A stretch of DNA of 64,000 bases from Chthoniobacter flavus Ellin428 (GCF_000173075.1 NZ_ABVL01000025.1:1-64000), one strand, 5' to 3'; positions 45,201 through 56,200 are shown, numbered from the stretch's first letter. Notes: generated by a model from the sequence alone, not told the origin. Program-made: numbers and translations.

Positions 45201-48200
45201 CTCCCTCTATTTCGGCGCCCAGACCAGCGTCTCGGCCGGCGCACTGGCCGGGTCCGGCGGATTGGAGCTCACCAATGCCAGCAATCAAGGCGTCACCTTC
45301 ACCGTCGGTGGGAATAACAGCTCAACCACTTATACCGGCGCATTGACCGGCTCCGGCAGTTTGATCAAGACCGGCTCCGGCACGCTGGCGCTCTCCAATC
45401 CGAATTCAACGGCGAACATCACCCTGGCGAGTGGCACGCTCGACATTAGCCAAAATAGCTACGCGCTCGGCACGGGCACGTTCACCTATAATGGCGGCAC
45501 GCTCAATTTCGGCTCGCTCACCGCAGCGTCGGCTGGCGCTCTGGCGGGAACGGGCAATCTCTCGCTGCTCAATAACTCCTCCCAGCCCGTCACTTTCACC
45601 GTCTGCACCAACGGCGCTTCCACGGTCTACTCGGGCACCCTCACCGGCGGCACGCTGATCATGAATGGCACCGGCACTCTCGGTCTGAGTGGCCCAGGCT
45701 CCACCGCAAATATCACGCTCAACAACGGCACGATCGATCTCAGCAGCAGCGCCACGGATCTAGGTACTGGCACCTTCACCATCAACGGCGGCAACCTCTA
45801 CTTCGGCGCCCAGACCAGCGCTTCGGCCGGCGCACTGGCCGGTTCCGGGGGATTGGTGCTTACCAATGCCAGCAATCAAGCGGTCGCCTTCACCGTCGGC
45901 GGCAATGGCACCAACACGACTTACACGGGAGCGGTCACCGGCTTGGGTACGCTGGTCAAGACCGGCTCCGGCGCGCTGGCGCTCTCCGACCCGAATTCGA
46001 CGGCCGGCATTACGCTGTCACAAGGTATCCTCGATATCAGTGCCAATGGCAGCGCGCTCGGCTCCGGCACGTTTACCGACAACGGCGGCACCCTCAATTT
46101 CGGCTCGCTCACCGCCGTATCGGCCGGCGCTCTGGCGGGAACCGCCAATCTCTCGCTGCTCAATAACTCCTCCCAGCCTGTCACTTTCACCGTCGGCAGC
46201 AATGGCGCCTCCACGACTTACTCCGGAGCCCTCGCCGGCGGCACCCTGGTCAAGACCGGCGCCGGCACGATGACTCTTACCGGCTCCGTCTCCTCCGGAG
46301 CCAACTTGACGCTGGCCAACGGTACGCTCGACATCAGTCTCGACAGCGCCGCGCTCCAATCGGGCACCTTCACCATCAATGGCGGCGCGCTCAATTTGGG
46401 GACTTTGACGAGCGTCTCGGCCGGCGGCCTCGCCGGTTCAGGCGGGCTGGTGCTCACAAACGCGAGCAGCCAGGCAGTCACTTTCACCGTCACTGGCAAC
46501 AATAGCACGAACTACTCTGGAGCGGTCACCGGCTTGGGTTCGTTGGTGATGAATGGCACTGGCACCCTCGCGCTCTCCAACTCCAACTCGACGGTGAACA
46601 TTACCCAGTCCCAAGGTACCCTCGATATCTCCCAGAATGGGAACGCACTCGGCTCGGGCACCTTCACCATCAACGGCGGCACGCTTTTCACCGGCTCGCA
46701 GACTAGCGTTTCCATGGGCGCGCTGGCCGGAGCGGGCACCGTTGCCCTGCAAAGCCCCGGCGGCCAGCCCATCGCACTCACCACGGGCGGGAACGGCGCA
46801 TCCACCACTTTTTCCGGATTGCTCAACGGCAGTGGCTCGGTGATCAAAGCGGGCGCTGGCACCTGGACCCTTACCACGGCCAACAGCTACACCGGCGGCA
46901 CGACGATCAATGGCGGCGCGATCGTCAGCACCAGTGTCGGCGCGAGTTCCTCGGTGCTCGGCACCGGCCCGGTGACGGTGGGCGCCAACAGCCTGCTCAC
47001 CGGCGTGGGCTTCATTCCTGGCGCCACCACGGTGAACGGCTTCCTTTCTCCCGGAAGCCCCATCGGCACCTTGAACTTCGGCAACTCGTTGACCTTTTCG
47101 AGCACAGGGGGATATCAGGTCACCCTGGGCTTCGAGACGCCTGGCACCGGCTACAGCCAGGTCTTCGTGCAAAACCAGATCAACCTGGCCGGCACTCTGA
47201 GCATCACTTTTGCCAGCGGTTTCGTGCCCAACATCGGGGACAAGTTCTTCATTCTCGACACGATCGGTTCCTCTGCCGTCACCGGGACTTTCCGCAACCC
47301 GGCGGGCGGAGCTCTCAACCAGATCACCGTCAACGGCATGCTCTTCCATGTCACTTATAACGATAGCAATTCGGACGGCGGGGCCAACGACGTCTCGCTC
47401 ACCTATCAGGGTCCGACTCCCTTTTTCTACAAATGGTCGGGCGCCGGGGCGGATACCAACTTTGGCACGGGCGCGAACTGGCAGGGCAACAGCGTCCCGC
47501 CCGCGGGCAACAGCGGGGTGGAACTCGTCTTTTCGGGCTCGGGCACGGGCGCCTTCCTCACCCCGGTCAATAACCTCACCAATTTGTTTGCCGGCAGTAT
47601 CAGCATTGAACCCGGCAGCGGTAATTTTGTGCTTTCCGGTCAGCCGATCCCATATCTGGGCAGCAGCGGCGTGACCTGCACCCGCGCCGGCACTCAGACA
47701 ATCAACAACCAGATCACGCTCGGCCTCACTGGAACCTGGACTATCGGCAACGGCAGTACCTTGCTCATGAACGGAAACCTCTCCGGAACCGGCTCTCCCA
47801 CGCTGACTAAAACCGGAACCGGCACGCTGATCCTCGCGGGGACCACCTCCTCCCTCGGTGGCCTCACCATTGGCGCGGGCACACTGCAACTGGGCAATGG
47901 TGGAACCACCGGCACCCTCCCCGCATCCATGTCGATCCTGGATAGAGGCAACCTGGCCTTCAATTTCTCCCGGAGCGTCACCGAGGGAACCGACTTCGGC
48001 AGCATTTCCGGTAGCGGCACCGTGACACAGGGGGGCCCCGGCACCGTCTTCCTGACCGCCAATACTTATACTGGCGGAACGATCGTTACCGGCGGCGTGA
48101 TCAATTTCGGAAGCTCCGGCCTGGGCACCGGTCCCATCACCCTCAATGGCGGTGGCCTGCAGTGGTCCACCGCGCTCGGTATTTCGTCCCAACTCGTGTC

Positions 48201-51200
48201 CATCGGTTCCTTGGGCGGAACGCTCGATACCAACGGCAACAGCGTTACCATCAATAGCGTCATCAGTGGAGCGGGCCCGCTCACCAAAACAGGCATCGGC
48301 GCCCTCACGTTGAATGTCGACAGCTCCGGGTTCAGCGGCGGCTTTACCGTCCTCCAAGACAGCTTGATTTACGGCTCTACGGCCAATGCACTGGGCACCG
48401 GCACGATCACACTGAGTGGTGGAACGCTCGGTTTTAACCAGGTGACGGCCGCCAATGCCGGCGGCCTGGCCGGGACGGGTAACATCGTGCTCACCAACGC
48501 CAGCAATCAGCCGGTCACTTTCACCGTGGGTGGCAACGGCGCCTCCACGACTTATTCCGGGAGCCTTTCCGGTCTGGGCCTCCTCATCAAGAGCGGCACC
48601 GGCACCTTCACGCTCGCGGGGGACAGCACCGGCTCGGTGAGTGAAATTTCCATCGCGCAAGGCACCGTCGCGCTGGCCACGCCGAATGCCGCCGCGGGTT
48701 ACACGCTTTCTCTCGACGGCGGCAATCTGTCCTTCGGCTCGCTGACCAGCGCCACGGCGAGCGAACTTACCGGCAGCGGGTCCCTCCTGCTGGCCAATGT
48801 CACCAATCAATCCGTCGCCTTCACCGTGGGTGGGGATAACAATTCAACCACCTACGCGGGCGCATTGACTGGCACAGGCACCTTGATCAAGACCGGCACG
48901 GGCACGCTCACGCTGGGCAACGCGGGTTCGACAGCGGCGACTACACTCAACGCCGGCGTCATCGATTTCGATGGCAACCCGAACGCATTAGGCGCCGGGA
49001 CTTTCACCATCAACGGCGGCACGGTGAACTTCGACAGCCTCACCGCTGCGTCGGTCGGCGCTCTGGCCGGTTCCGGTCCGTTGGTCCTGACGAACAGCAA
49101 CAACCAGCCCGTCAATCTCACCGTGGGCACAAACGGCGCTTCGACCACTTATTCCGGAACCCTCGCGGGCTTGGGCTTCCTCACCATGAACGGCACGGGC
49201 ACCCTCACCCTGGCCGGCGACAGCACCAATGCATCGGGCACCGTGAGCATCACACAAGGCACCGTCGCCCTGGCGACATCGAACGCTGCGGCGGGTTACA
49301 CGCTCGGTCTCAATGGCGGCACCCTATCCTTCGGATCGTTGACCAGCGCCGCCGCCGCCGCCTTGCAAGGCAGCGGTTCTCTCGTCCTCCAGAACATCAA
49401 CAATCAAGCGGTCGCCTTTACTCTCGGTGGGAATAACAGCTCAACCACTTATACCGGTGCACTTACCGGCTCCGGCACGTTAATCAAGACCGGCTCCGGC
49501 ACGCTGGCGCTCTCCAACCCGAATTCGACGGCCGGCATTACGCTGTCACAAGGTATCCTCGATCTCAGTGCCAATGGCAGCGCGCTCGGTTCCGGCACGT
49601 TTACCGACAACGGCGGCACGCTCAATTTCGGCTCGCTCACCGCAGCCTCGGCTGGCGCTCTGGCGGGAACCGCCAATCTCTCGCTGCTCAATAACTCCTC
49701 CCAGCCCATCACTTTCACCGTCGGCAGCAACGGCGCCTCCACGACTTACTCCGGCGCCCTCGCCGGCGGCACCCTGGTCAAGACCGGCACCGGCACGATG
49801 ACTCTCACCGGCTCCATCTCCTCCGGAGCCAACTTGACGCTGGTCAACGGTACGCTCGACATCAGTCTCGACGGCACCGCGCTCCAATCGGGCACCTTCA
49901 CCATCAATGGCGGCGCGCTCAATTTGGGGACTTTGACGAGCGTCTCGACCGGCGGCCTCGCCGGTTCAGGAGGGCTGGTACTCACAAACGCGAGCAACCA
50001 GGCAGTCACTTTCACCGTCACGGGCAACAATAGCACGAACTACACGGGAGCGGTCACCGGCTTGGGTTCGTTGGTGATGAATGGCACTGGCGCCCTCGCG
50101 CTCTCCAACTCGAATTCCACGGCGAACATTACTCTCACGCAAGGCATCCTCGATATCTCCCAGAATGGGAACGCGCTCGGCTTGGGCACCTTCACCACCA
50201 ACGGCGGCACTCTTTTCACCGGCTCGCAGACAAGCGTTTCCATGGGCGCGCTGGCCGGTTTCGGTCCTTTGGTCCTGACGAACAGCAACACCCAACCCAT
50301 CAATTTCACCGCGGGCAGCAACGGCGCTTCGACGACTTACTCGGGCACGCTCTCGGGCCTCGGTAGCTTGATCAAGACCGGCACAGGCACCCTTACGCTG
50401 ACCGGCGACAGCACCGGCGTGTTGAGCACCGTGAGCATCGCACAAGGCACCCTAGCGCTGGCCACATCGAATGCCGCGGCGGGTTATACGCTCGGCCTCA
50501 ATGGCGGCACCCTATCCTTCGGATCGTCAACCAGCGTCGTAGCGGGCGGGCTCTCGGGCAACGGAACGCTAACTCTGACGAACGCCAACAATCAGGCCGT
50601 CACCTTCACCGTAGGCGGGAATAATGCCTCGACGACTTTCAATGGCGCGCTCACCGGCTTGGGAATGCTGGTAAAAACGGGTTCCGGCACACTCACCCTC
50701 AACAACTCGGAATCCCTCGCCGCAATCACGCTCGCCGGCGGCACCCTCCAGATACCGGCCAGCAGTCTCCTTTCCTCCGCCTCGGCTATCACGCTCACTG
50801 GCGGCACGCTGAATCTCGGTAGCCTTACGAACAATACCGTAGCCTCGGTCAGCCTGCAATCCGGCAGCATCACCAGCACCACGGGCACGCTCTACAGCAC
50901 CAGCGACTACGATATTCAGTCCGGCAGCGCTAGCGCGATTCTCGCCGGCAACGTCAACTTGAACAAAACCACCGCCGGCACCGTGACATTGACCGGGGCC
51001 AACACCTACACCGGCGTCACTACGATCACCAACGGTATCCTAAGCGTCTCAAACCTGACCGCTGGCGGCGCGGCAAGCAGCATCGGCACATCCAGCAACG
51101 CCGCGGCCAACCTCGTGATCAATGGGGCCACGTTGCAGTACACCAACGGCCATGTCGGCGTGACCCAACCCACCGACCGACTCTTCACCATGGGCACAGC

Positions 51201-52500
51201 CGGAGCGACACTCGACTCCTCCGGCGGCGGCTCGATCTTCTTCACCAACACCGGCGCGGTGGTTCTTTCCGGCACCAACACCGCACGCACATTCACGCTC
51301 AGCGGCACGGGGATTGGTGGCTTCGTGCCCGTCATCGGTGACAACGGAACGGGACAGACTTCGCTCACCAAAAGCGGGACCGGCATTTGGACACTGGACG
51401 GGGCGAGCACCTATACCGGGGTCACTACCGTCAACGCTGGCATGCTGTTTGTCGCATTAGCCAACGGCGGCACGCCCAGTTCCATTGGAGCCTCGAGCAA
51501 CGCCGCGGCCAATCTCGTCTTGCAGGACGGCACCAACCTGAAGATGCTCGCCTCCACCACGGATCGCCTGTTTACCATCAATGGCTCCGTATCGCTTGAG
51601 GCCGACGATTCTGTGCAATTCACCAACCCCGGCACCATCGCCTTTTCCGCCATCAATACTCCGTGCACGGTCATCCTCACCACCCCCTTCAACAACGCCA
51701 GCGTCACCGCTTCCTTCGCGCCGGCAATCGGTGACAACGGAACCGCGCCGACCTCGCTCCTCAAAAGAGGGGCGGGCGCCTGGGCACTCACCGGCACGAA
51801 CACCTACACCGGTAGCACCACCATCAATTCCGGCGAGCTGGTGGTCAGCGGTTCACTCAATGGCACTACCGGGGTCAACGTCGCGACTAACGCCATCCTC
51901 GGCGGCACTGGCACGATCGCTCTCGCTAATGGCAGCGCGTTCACCTTGCAAAGTGGTGCGAGACTAATGCCCGGCAGCGGGACGAGCAACGGGTTCACCA
52001 TCAACGCCACCGGCGGCGGTTCGGCGACGCTGAATTTGCAGAACAACTCGGCCCTCTGGCTCACCATTGCCAATAACCAGGCGGGCAGCTTCGGTGCGCC
52101 TTCGCTGAACGACTACTCCAAGCTCACCCTCGGGCCCAACGTCAGTGCGACGCTCAGCGGCCAGCTTGTCGCCCTCACGAGCGGGACGGTGAACAATGGT
52201 GACGTCTTCGTCATCATCGACAGCAGCACCGCGGTGAGCGGCATGTTCAGCGACACCGGCACCGCCGCCCCCAACAGCGCTGGCAGCGCCTATCTTTTCA
52301 CCTTCAACGGACAGCAGTGGGAGATCAACTACGCCTGGACCGGCAACACTCCCCTCGCCGGCATGGATTTCAACAGCTTCGCGCAAGTCACCGGCGGCAC
52401 GAACGTCGCCCTGCTCGCGATCCCCGAGCCCGGCTCGATGCTCTCGCTTCTCGGTGGTAGTGCGCTGCTGCTCGGCTGGCGGCGGCGCAAGGTGCGTTAG
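42238..52500 (+). CDS. Giant autotransporter-strand-repeat protein with PEP-CTERM anchor
   Basis: Exported protein of 3,420 residues. A basic N-terminus and hydrophobic segment (LILTNTVAGLLVSLAFPSLA) form the signal sequence. The body is a run of autotransporter-associated strand repeats of about 97 residues, alternating in two types with a 195-residue superperiod (GTLVKTGSGTLALSNPNST; TFTINGGNLYFGAQTSVSAG), predicted to form a very long beta-solenoid. Near residues 1620-1725 a different closing domain (GDKFFILDT, NDVSLTY) is followed by a second N-terminal-like start (FFYKWSGAGADTNFGTGANW). The C-terminus has IPEPGS, a hydrophobic helix and WRRRKVR, a PEP-CTERM signal sorted by an exosortase that is not in the window. 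No outer-membrane barrel is present. Likely a surface or matrix protein. Confidence 0.9.
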   Translation: MRHRSSFPFSQRLPRFSRRAKRLILTNTVAGLLVSLAFPSLASINIFNGSINSSWANAGNWSLSHVPNSIDGLFFNSSTTGNSQLNNSWSTQTLSFDTGSDSFGIDANFAGTTTRTLVFVGGTNANGGADLISLSANTTGTITLGGANGVGVLNLDFNTAHRTGTINVANSAATLVIGANAHLIGSNGITKNGAGTLQILSTNTYTGGTAINAGVIAFANGSLGSGTITLNGGGLQWVTGNTQDISGQLATIGSGGATFDTNGQNITFNSVFGSAGTVTKTGAGTLTLPNAPWQQLQVNQGTVNLTASSVTTGGIQLNGGNLTFSNTTTTLNAAGVIQLYGINLVCDDAMTTVTAGGLQLNGGGNLIFGKAMTTVSLGGLSSNSTTAIFPTQNGSGAPMAVTLGSATNFAGMITGNGSIVSQGGTLSGDNSGFNGGFTVNAGTLQIASSTALGTGTVTLNGGTLTFVGQPYFSAGALAASNSTLVLQNNSRAPVYFTVGSNGASTTFSGILTGDFDRPQGTLIKVGTGTLTLTNSDYSTANITLMSGTLDVSADPYLLGAGALQINGGALAFGNLTSSSVGALTGSGNLVLTNANNQGVTFTVGMTLPNWLFVGFSLDTPALETFYGAITGLGTLVMNGSAVAQNNWNIPLNILHLGGSGSTANITLLNGTIYIQSSGALGSGTFTDDGGTLSFVGPTTAAAGALAGTVNLALLTDAITPLPVTFIVGSNGASTTFSGALTGSGTLVKVGSGTLTLTGTGSTANITLNSGAIDISASPTSLSSGVFTYNGGNLIFGGQTSISVGGLAGSSDLVLTNASNQGITFIVGGNGANTTYTGAITGLGTLVMNGPSTLALTNPNSTAGIVLAGGSLDISQNGSALGSGTFGDYGGTLNFGSLTAASAGALAGPGNLSLLNNSSQPVTFTVGDNGASTEYSGALTGGTLVKNGTGALRLSGTGSTANFTLNNGTIDLSSNATGLGTGTFTINSGSLYFGAQTSVSAGALAGSGGLELTNASNQGVTFTVGGNNSSTTYTGALTGSGSLIKTGSGTLALSNPNSTANITLASGTLDISQNSYALGTGTFTYNGGTLNFGSLTAASAGALAGTGNLSLLNNSSQPVTFTVCTNGASTVYSGTLTGGTLIMNGTGTLGLSGPGSTANITLNNGTIDLSSSATDLGTGTFTINGGNLYFGAQTSASAGALAGSGGLVLTNASNQAVAFTVGGNGTNTTYTGAVTGLGTLVKTGSGALALSDPNSTAGITLSQGILDISANGSALGSGTFTDNGGTLNFGSLTAVSAGALAGTANLSLLNNSSQPVTFTVGSNGASTTYSGALAGGTLVKTGAGTMTLTGSVSSGANLTLANGTLDISLDSAALQSGTFTINGGALNLGTLTSVSAGGLAGSGGLVLTNASSQAVTFTVTGNNSTNYSGAVTGLGSLVMNGTGTLALSNSNSTVNITQSQGTLDISQNGNALGSGTFTINGGTLFTGSQTSVSMGALAGAGTVALQSPGGQPIALTTGGNGASTTFSGLLNGSGSVIKAGAGTWTLTTANSYTGGTTINGGAIVSTSVGASSSVLGTGPVTVGANSLLTGVGFIPGATTVNGFLSPGSPIGTLNFGNSLTFSSTGGYQVTLGFETPGTGYSQVFVQNQINLAGTLSITFASGFVPNIGDKFFILDTIGSSAVTGTFRNPAGGALNQITVNGMLFHVTYNDSNSDGGANDVSLTYQGPTPFFYKWSGAGADTNFGTGANWQGNSVPPAGNSGVELVFSGSGTGAFLTPVNNLTNLFAGSISIEPGSGNFVLSGQPIPYLGSSGVTCTRAGTQTINNQITLGLTGTWTIGNGSTLLMNGNLSGTGSPTLTKTGTGTLILAGTTSSLGGLTIGAGTLQLGNGGTTGTLPASMSILDRGNLAFNFSRSVTEGTDFGSISGSGTVTQGGPGTVFLTANTYTGGTIVTGGVINFGSSGLGTGPITLNGGGLQWSTALGISSQLVSIGSLGGTLDTNGNSVTINSVISGAGPLTKTGIGALTLNVDSSGFSGGFTVLQDSLIYGSTANALGTGTITLSGGTLGFNQVTAANAGGLAGTGNIVLTNASNQPVTFTVGGNGASTTYSGSLSGLGLLIKSGTGTFTLAGDSTGSVSEISIAQGTVALATPNAAAGYTLSLDGGNLSFGSLTSATASELTGSGSLLLANVTNQSVAFTVGGDNNSTTYAGALTGTGTLIKTGTGTLTLGNAGSTAATTLNAGVIDFDGNPNALGAGTFTINGGTVNFDSLTAASVGALAGSGPLVLTNSNNQPVNLTVGTNGASTTYSGTLAGLGFLTMNGTGTLTLAGDSTNASGTVSITQGTVALATSNAAAGYTLGLNGGTLSFGSLTSAAAAALQGSGSLVLQNINNQAVAFTLGGNNSSTTYTGALTGSGTLIKTGSGTLALSNPNSTAGITLSQGILDLSANGSALGSGTFTDNGGTLNFGSLTAASAGALAGTANLSLLNNSSQPITFTVGSNGASTTYSGALAGGTLVKTGTGTMTLTGSISSGANLTLVNGTLDISLDGTALQSGTFTINGGALNLGTLTSVSTGGLAGSGGLVLTNASNQAVTFTVTGNNSTNYTGAVTGLGSLVMNGTGALALSNSNSTANITLTQGILDISQNGNALGLGTFTTNGGTLFTGSQTSVSMGALAGFGPLVLTNSNTQPINFTAGSNGASTTYSGTLSGLGSLIKTGTGTLTLTGDSTGVLSTVSIAQGTLALATSNAAAGYTLGLNGGTLSFGSSTSVVAGGLSGNGTLTLTNANNQAVTFTVGGNNASTTFNGALTGLGMLVKTGSGTLTLNNSESLAAITLAGGTLQIPASSLLSSASAITLTGGTLNLGSLTNNTVASVSLQSGSITSTTGTLYSTSDYDIQSGSASAILAGNVNLNKTTAGTVTLTGANTYTGVTTITNGILSVSNLTAGGAASSIGTSSNAAANLVINGATLQYTNGHVGVTQPTDRLFTMGTAGATLDSSGGGSIFFTNTGAVVLSGTNTARTFTLSGTGIGGFVPVIGDNGTGQTSLTKSGTGIWTLDGASTYTGVTTVNAGMLFVALANGGTPSSIGASSNAAANLVLQDGTNLKMLASTTDRLFTINGSVSLEADDSVQFTNPGTIAFSAINTPCTVILTTPFNNASVTASFAPAIGDNGTAPTSLLKRGAGAWALTGTNTYTGSTTINSGELVVSGSLNGTTGVNVATNAILGGTGTIALANGSAFTLQSGARLMPGSGTSNGFTINATGGGSATLNLQNNSALWLTIANNQAGSFGAPSLNDYSKLTLGPNVSATLSGQLVALTSGTVNNGDVFVIIDSSTAVSGMFSDTGTAAPNSAGSAYLFTFNGQQWEINYAWTGNTPLAGMDFNSFAQVTGGTNVALLAIPEPGSMLSLLGGSALLLGWRRRKVR
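45955..46735 (+). repeat. Internal duplication in the first giant gene, copy 1
   Basis: About 780 bp recur at 49483-50263 with constant 3,528-bp offset and only scattered differences. It spans roughly two and a half protein repeats, from ALSDPNSTAGITLSQG to GSQTSVSMGALAG. Confidence 0.8.
49483..50263 (+). repeat. Internal duplication in the first giant gene, copy 2
   Basis: Second copy of the block at 45955-46735. The sequence just before it resembles the block ending near 45415 instead, so the copy appears joined to a different neighbour, as expected from unequal recombination or gene conversion among repeats. Confidence 0.8.
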
Positions 52501-53201
52501 GCGATTTTGATTCGATAAGTCGCGATGGTGGATGCCGATCTCCAAGCGGCATATCTTAACTAACACGCAGGAGGCATCTATCTGCGAACGAATTGCTCTG
52601 ACCGGCAGCGGCAGCGTGGCGGATCGTGTTCGAGGGCGAGTCATTTCGTAGAGACCTAGTACAACTACCTAGTTTTTTGCCGGCAAGCGTCTTGTAAACC
52701 GTCGACGTTCCTTTACACCGGCGTTGAATGCACTTCTGCGTCGTCCGGAGATACGGTCCCGTAAGTTCGCCTCCTCTTTTCCGGCGAACCCCAAGTCAAA
52801 TCCCGAGAGCTACGCATTTCAACGTAACTCCGACAGCCACGTCTCCTTCGCCACCGGCTTTTGACACCCCGCCTCCGGATGAAACACCCTCCGTTCTTTA
52901 AGAGAAAGCTGTGCACCGCACGGCGCGAGTCATTCTCAGCACGAGCATCGTCGTCCTCGCAGCGTCGCCTCTCACTCCTGGGTTGGCAGCGGCGAAAGAG
53001 ACTTTGAGGCGAGCCGGAATACTTACGTAATAACTCGCATAAAACCCACATTCGCTTCGCCTGTCGACGATTAACAGCACCCGTAACTAATACGGGGCTT
53101 TCTGTAAACCAACCCCCGAAAGGTGTGACACCTGCTTGCTAGCATCCTGCGTTTTTCTACGGGCAACTTTACCTCCTGAAAAACGCAACAGCCCGACCCT
53201 C
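52501..53201. other. Intergenic region between the giant genes
   Basis: About 700 bp without an intact gene. It contains a gene-start remnant (52879-53030) and the dyad CCCGTA-ACTAA-TACGGG at 53080-53096, about 105 bp before the next start. CGTAACT occurs twice, near 52824 and 53082. An open frame runs from 53136 into the next gene, but its first 22 codons lack signal-peptide character. Confidence 0.45.
52879..53030 (+). pseudogene. Possible remnant of a signal-peptide-coding gene start
   Basis: ATG at 52879 gives MKHPPFFKRKLCTA; a shift near 52919 continues as RVILSTSIVVLAASPLTPGL and AAAKET before TAA at 53028. Joined, it resembles a Sec signal peptide like those of the neighbouring surface proteins, the start MKH also beginning the next gene. 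The first frame alone ends at a TGA near 53004. It is short, so chance is possible. Confidence 0.35.
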
Positions 53202-56200
53202 ATGAAACATCGGCCATCCATTTCCAGCCGCGCCCTCAGGCGTTTCATCCTCGCTAATACTATCGCCGGATTAGTGGTGACCTCGCTGGCCACGACGAAT
53301 CTCTTCATTGGCAGCGGATCCTGGAACACTCCCGGGAATTGGAGCCAGAACCATGTGCCGGGCTCTTCCGATGCGCTTTTCTTCAACAGCCCCGCGCAGT
53401 TGGACAACCAGCTCAACGGCAGCTTCACCGCGCAGACGTGGAGTTTCGATACCGGGTCCTCTAGTTTCAACGTCAACGCCAATACATCCAGCGCGACGCC
53501 CCAGACGCTCACCCTCACCGGCGGCACGAATGCCAACGGCGGCGCGGATCTCATTTCGCTGAGCGCCAAGACGACTGGCACGATCACGCTCGGCGGCACC
53601 GCCGGGGTCGGCACGCTCACCATCGCGTTCGGCGCGACCAATGGCACCATCAGCGTCGCCAACAGCGCCGCCAAACTCGTCGTCGGCGCCAATGCGCACC
53701 TCACGGGAATCAATGGCATCACCAAAAATGGCGCGGGCACATTGCAGATCCTCTCGACGAACAGCTACACCGGTGGGACGACGATCAATTTCGGCACCAT
53801 CGCTTTTGCCAATGGCAGTCTGGGTTCAGGCACGATCACGCTCAATGGCGGCGGCCTGCAATGGCTCCCGGGCAATACCCAGGACATTTCCGGCCAGCTC
53901 GGCCCCGTCGGGTTCGGCGGAGGCATGTTGGATACGAATGGGAATAACGTCACCTTTACCGGCGCCCTCACCGGAACCGGCACGGTCAACAAAGTCGGAA
54001 CGGGCACGCTGACCCTCACCAATGCCAGCTCCACGGCGCCGATCACGCTCACCGCCGGTACGCTGGCTCTCAGCAGCCCCGGTGCCTTGGGCTCGGGGAC
54101 ATTCACGCTCAACGGCGGAACTCTTTCTTTCGGCGCTCTGAGCAGCGCCTCCGCGGGCGCGTTGTCTGGCTCCGGCTCGCTGACGCTGATGAATAATGGC
54201 AACCAGCCGGTCAATTTCACCGTTGGCAGCAACGGCGCTTCGACCTTTTTTTCCGGATCGATCTCGGGCCAGGGCGCGTTGTTTCAAAGCGGCGCCGGCA
54301 CGCTGACTTTGTCCGGCGACACATCCAACCTGACCGGGGCCATCGGGGTAAATCAAGGAACCGTGATCCTCGCCGCCAGCAATGTCACCTTGCCCGGCAC
54401 GATGCAGCTCAGCGGGGGCAATCTCGGCTTCGGAAACAACACGGCCACTGCCTCGATCGGTTCATTCGGCGGCGCTGCGCCGTCTATCTTTTCCACACAG
54501 AATGGTCTCGGCGCACCGGTGGCCGTAACCGTCGGCGGCAGCAACAACACCTTCGGCTTTTCCGGCACAATCACCGGCAACGGCTCGATCACCAAGGTCG
54601 GGTCGGGAACGATGAGTCTTTCGGGCGATAGTTCCACGTTCACCGGCGGCCTCGCGCTCAATGCGGGCGCATTGCAAATCTCCTCGAGCAATGCCTTGGG
54701 CACCGGCACGTTCACTTACAACGGAGGCACGCTGAGTTTCCTCACCCAAAACAGTTTCAGCGCGGGTGCGCTGGCGGGGTCGGGCAACATTTCGTTGCAG
54801 AACAACTCCTCACAGCCGGTCACCTTCACCGTCGGCGCCAACGGCGCCTCGACGACTTACTCCGGTATGCTGTCCGGCACCGGCACGCTGGTGAAGGTCG
54901 GCACCGGAACGCTGGCGCTCACGAACCCGGTTTCGGCGGCCAACATTCAGCTCCAGGCCGGCACGCTCGATGTGAGTGCCAGTGCCACCGCTTTGGGCTT
55001 GGGAATTTTCACGATCAATGGGGGCGCTCTGGCCTTCGGCACGCAGACCAGTTCATCGGTCGGTGCCCTCGCCGGTTCCGGGAACCTGGTGCTGACGAAT
55101 GCCAATAACCAAGGCGTCACCTTCAACGTGGGGCCGCTCACGGCAAGCACCACCTATTCGGGCGCGATCACCGGCTTGGGTACGCTGGTCGTGAATAGCT
55201 CGGGCACCCTCACGCTCTCCGGTTCAGGCTCCACGGCGGGCATCACGCTGCAGAGCGGCTCGATCAATCTCAGCCTCAATGGCGCGGCTTTGGGCACCGG
55301 GACGTTCACGATCAACGGCCCCAGCTCGGCCATGCACTACGGCAGCCAGCCTAACATCAACGCGGGCGCCCTGGCCGGCAACGGCACGCTCAACCTGCAG
55401 AATGACTCTTTCCAACCGGTGATTTTCAGCGTGGGCAGTAACGGCGCATCCACGACCTTCTCGGGGACACTGGCGGGAAACGGCACACTCGTGATGAACG
55501 GTCCAGGCACGATGACGTTGAGCGGAAACAACGCCGGCTTCACCGGAACGGTCAGCGTGAATCAAGGCACCGTCCTGTTTTCCTCCGTATCGCCCAATGT
55601 CTCCCTGCCCGGCAACCTCAATCTCGCGGGTGGCAATGCCGGGTTTGTCGGCAATCTCGTCAACACGGCTTCCTTCGGGTCGATCAATGCCACGAGTGCG
55701 TCGTCCTCGTTGTCCACCCAAAATGACCTCGGCCAACCGCTCGCCGTGACCGTCGGCACCAACGGCAGTTCCATGACTTTCCAAGGATCGCTGACCGGCA
55801 CCGGTACGGTGATCAAACAAGGCCCCGGCACGCTCACGCTCGCCAATCCAAACTCGACGGCGAACATTACGCTGGCCAGTGGAACGATCAACACCAGCCA
55901 GAATGGTCTCGGCACAGGCACGTTTACCTTCAACGGGGGGACGCTCAATTTCGGCTCGAGTGTGTCGGCGGGCGGCCTGGCGGGAACAGCCGATCTCGCG
56001 CTGCACGGCGCCGTTTTCACCGTCGGCAGCAACGGCGCCACCACGAGTTACGCAGGCGCACTCTCCAACGGTCTATTGGTCATGAACGGCCCGGGCACCC
56101 TTCAGCTGACCGGGACCGCTTCTTCCGCGAGCATCACGCTTCTCGCCGGCACCATCGATCTCAGCTTAAGCGACCTCGGTCTGGGCCAGGGTGTCTTCAC

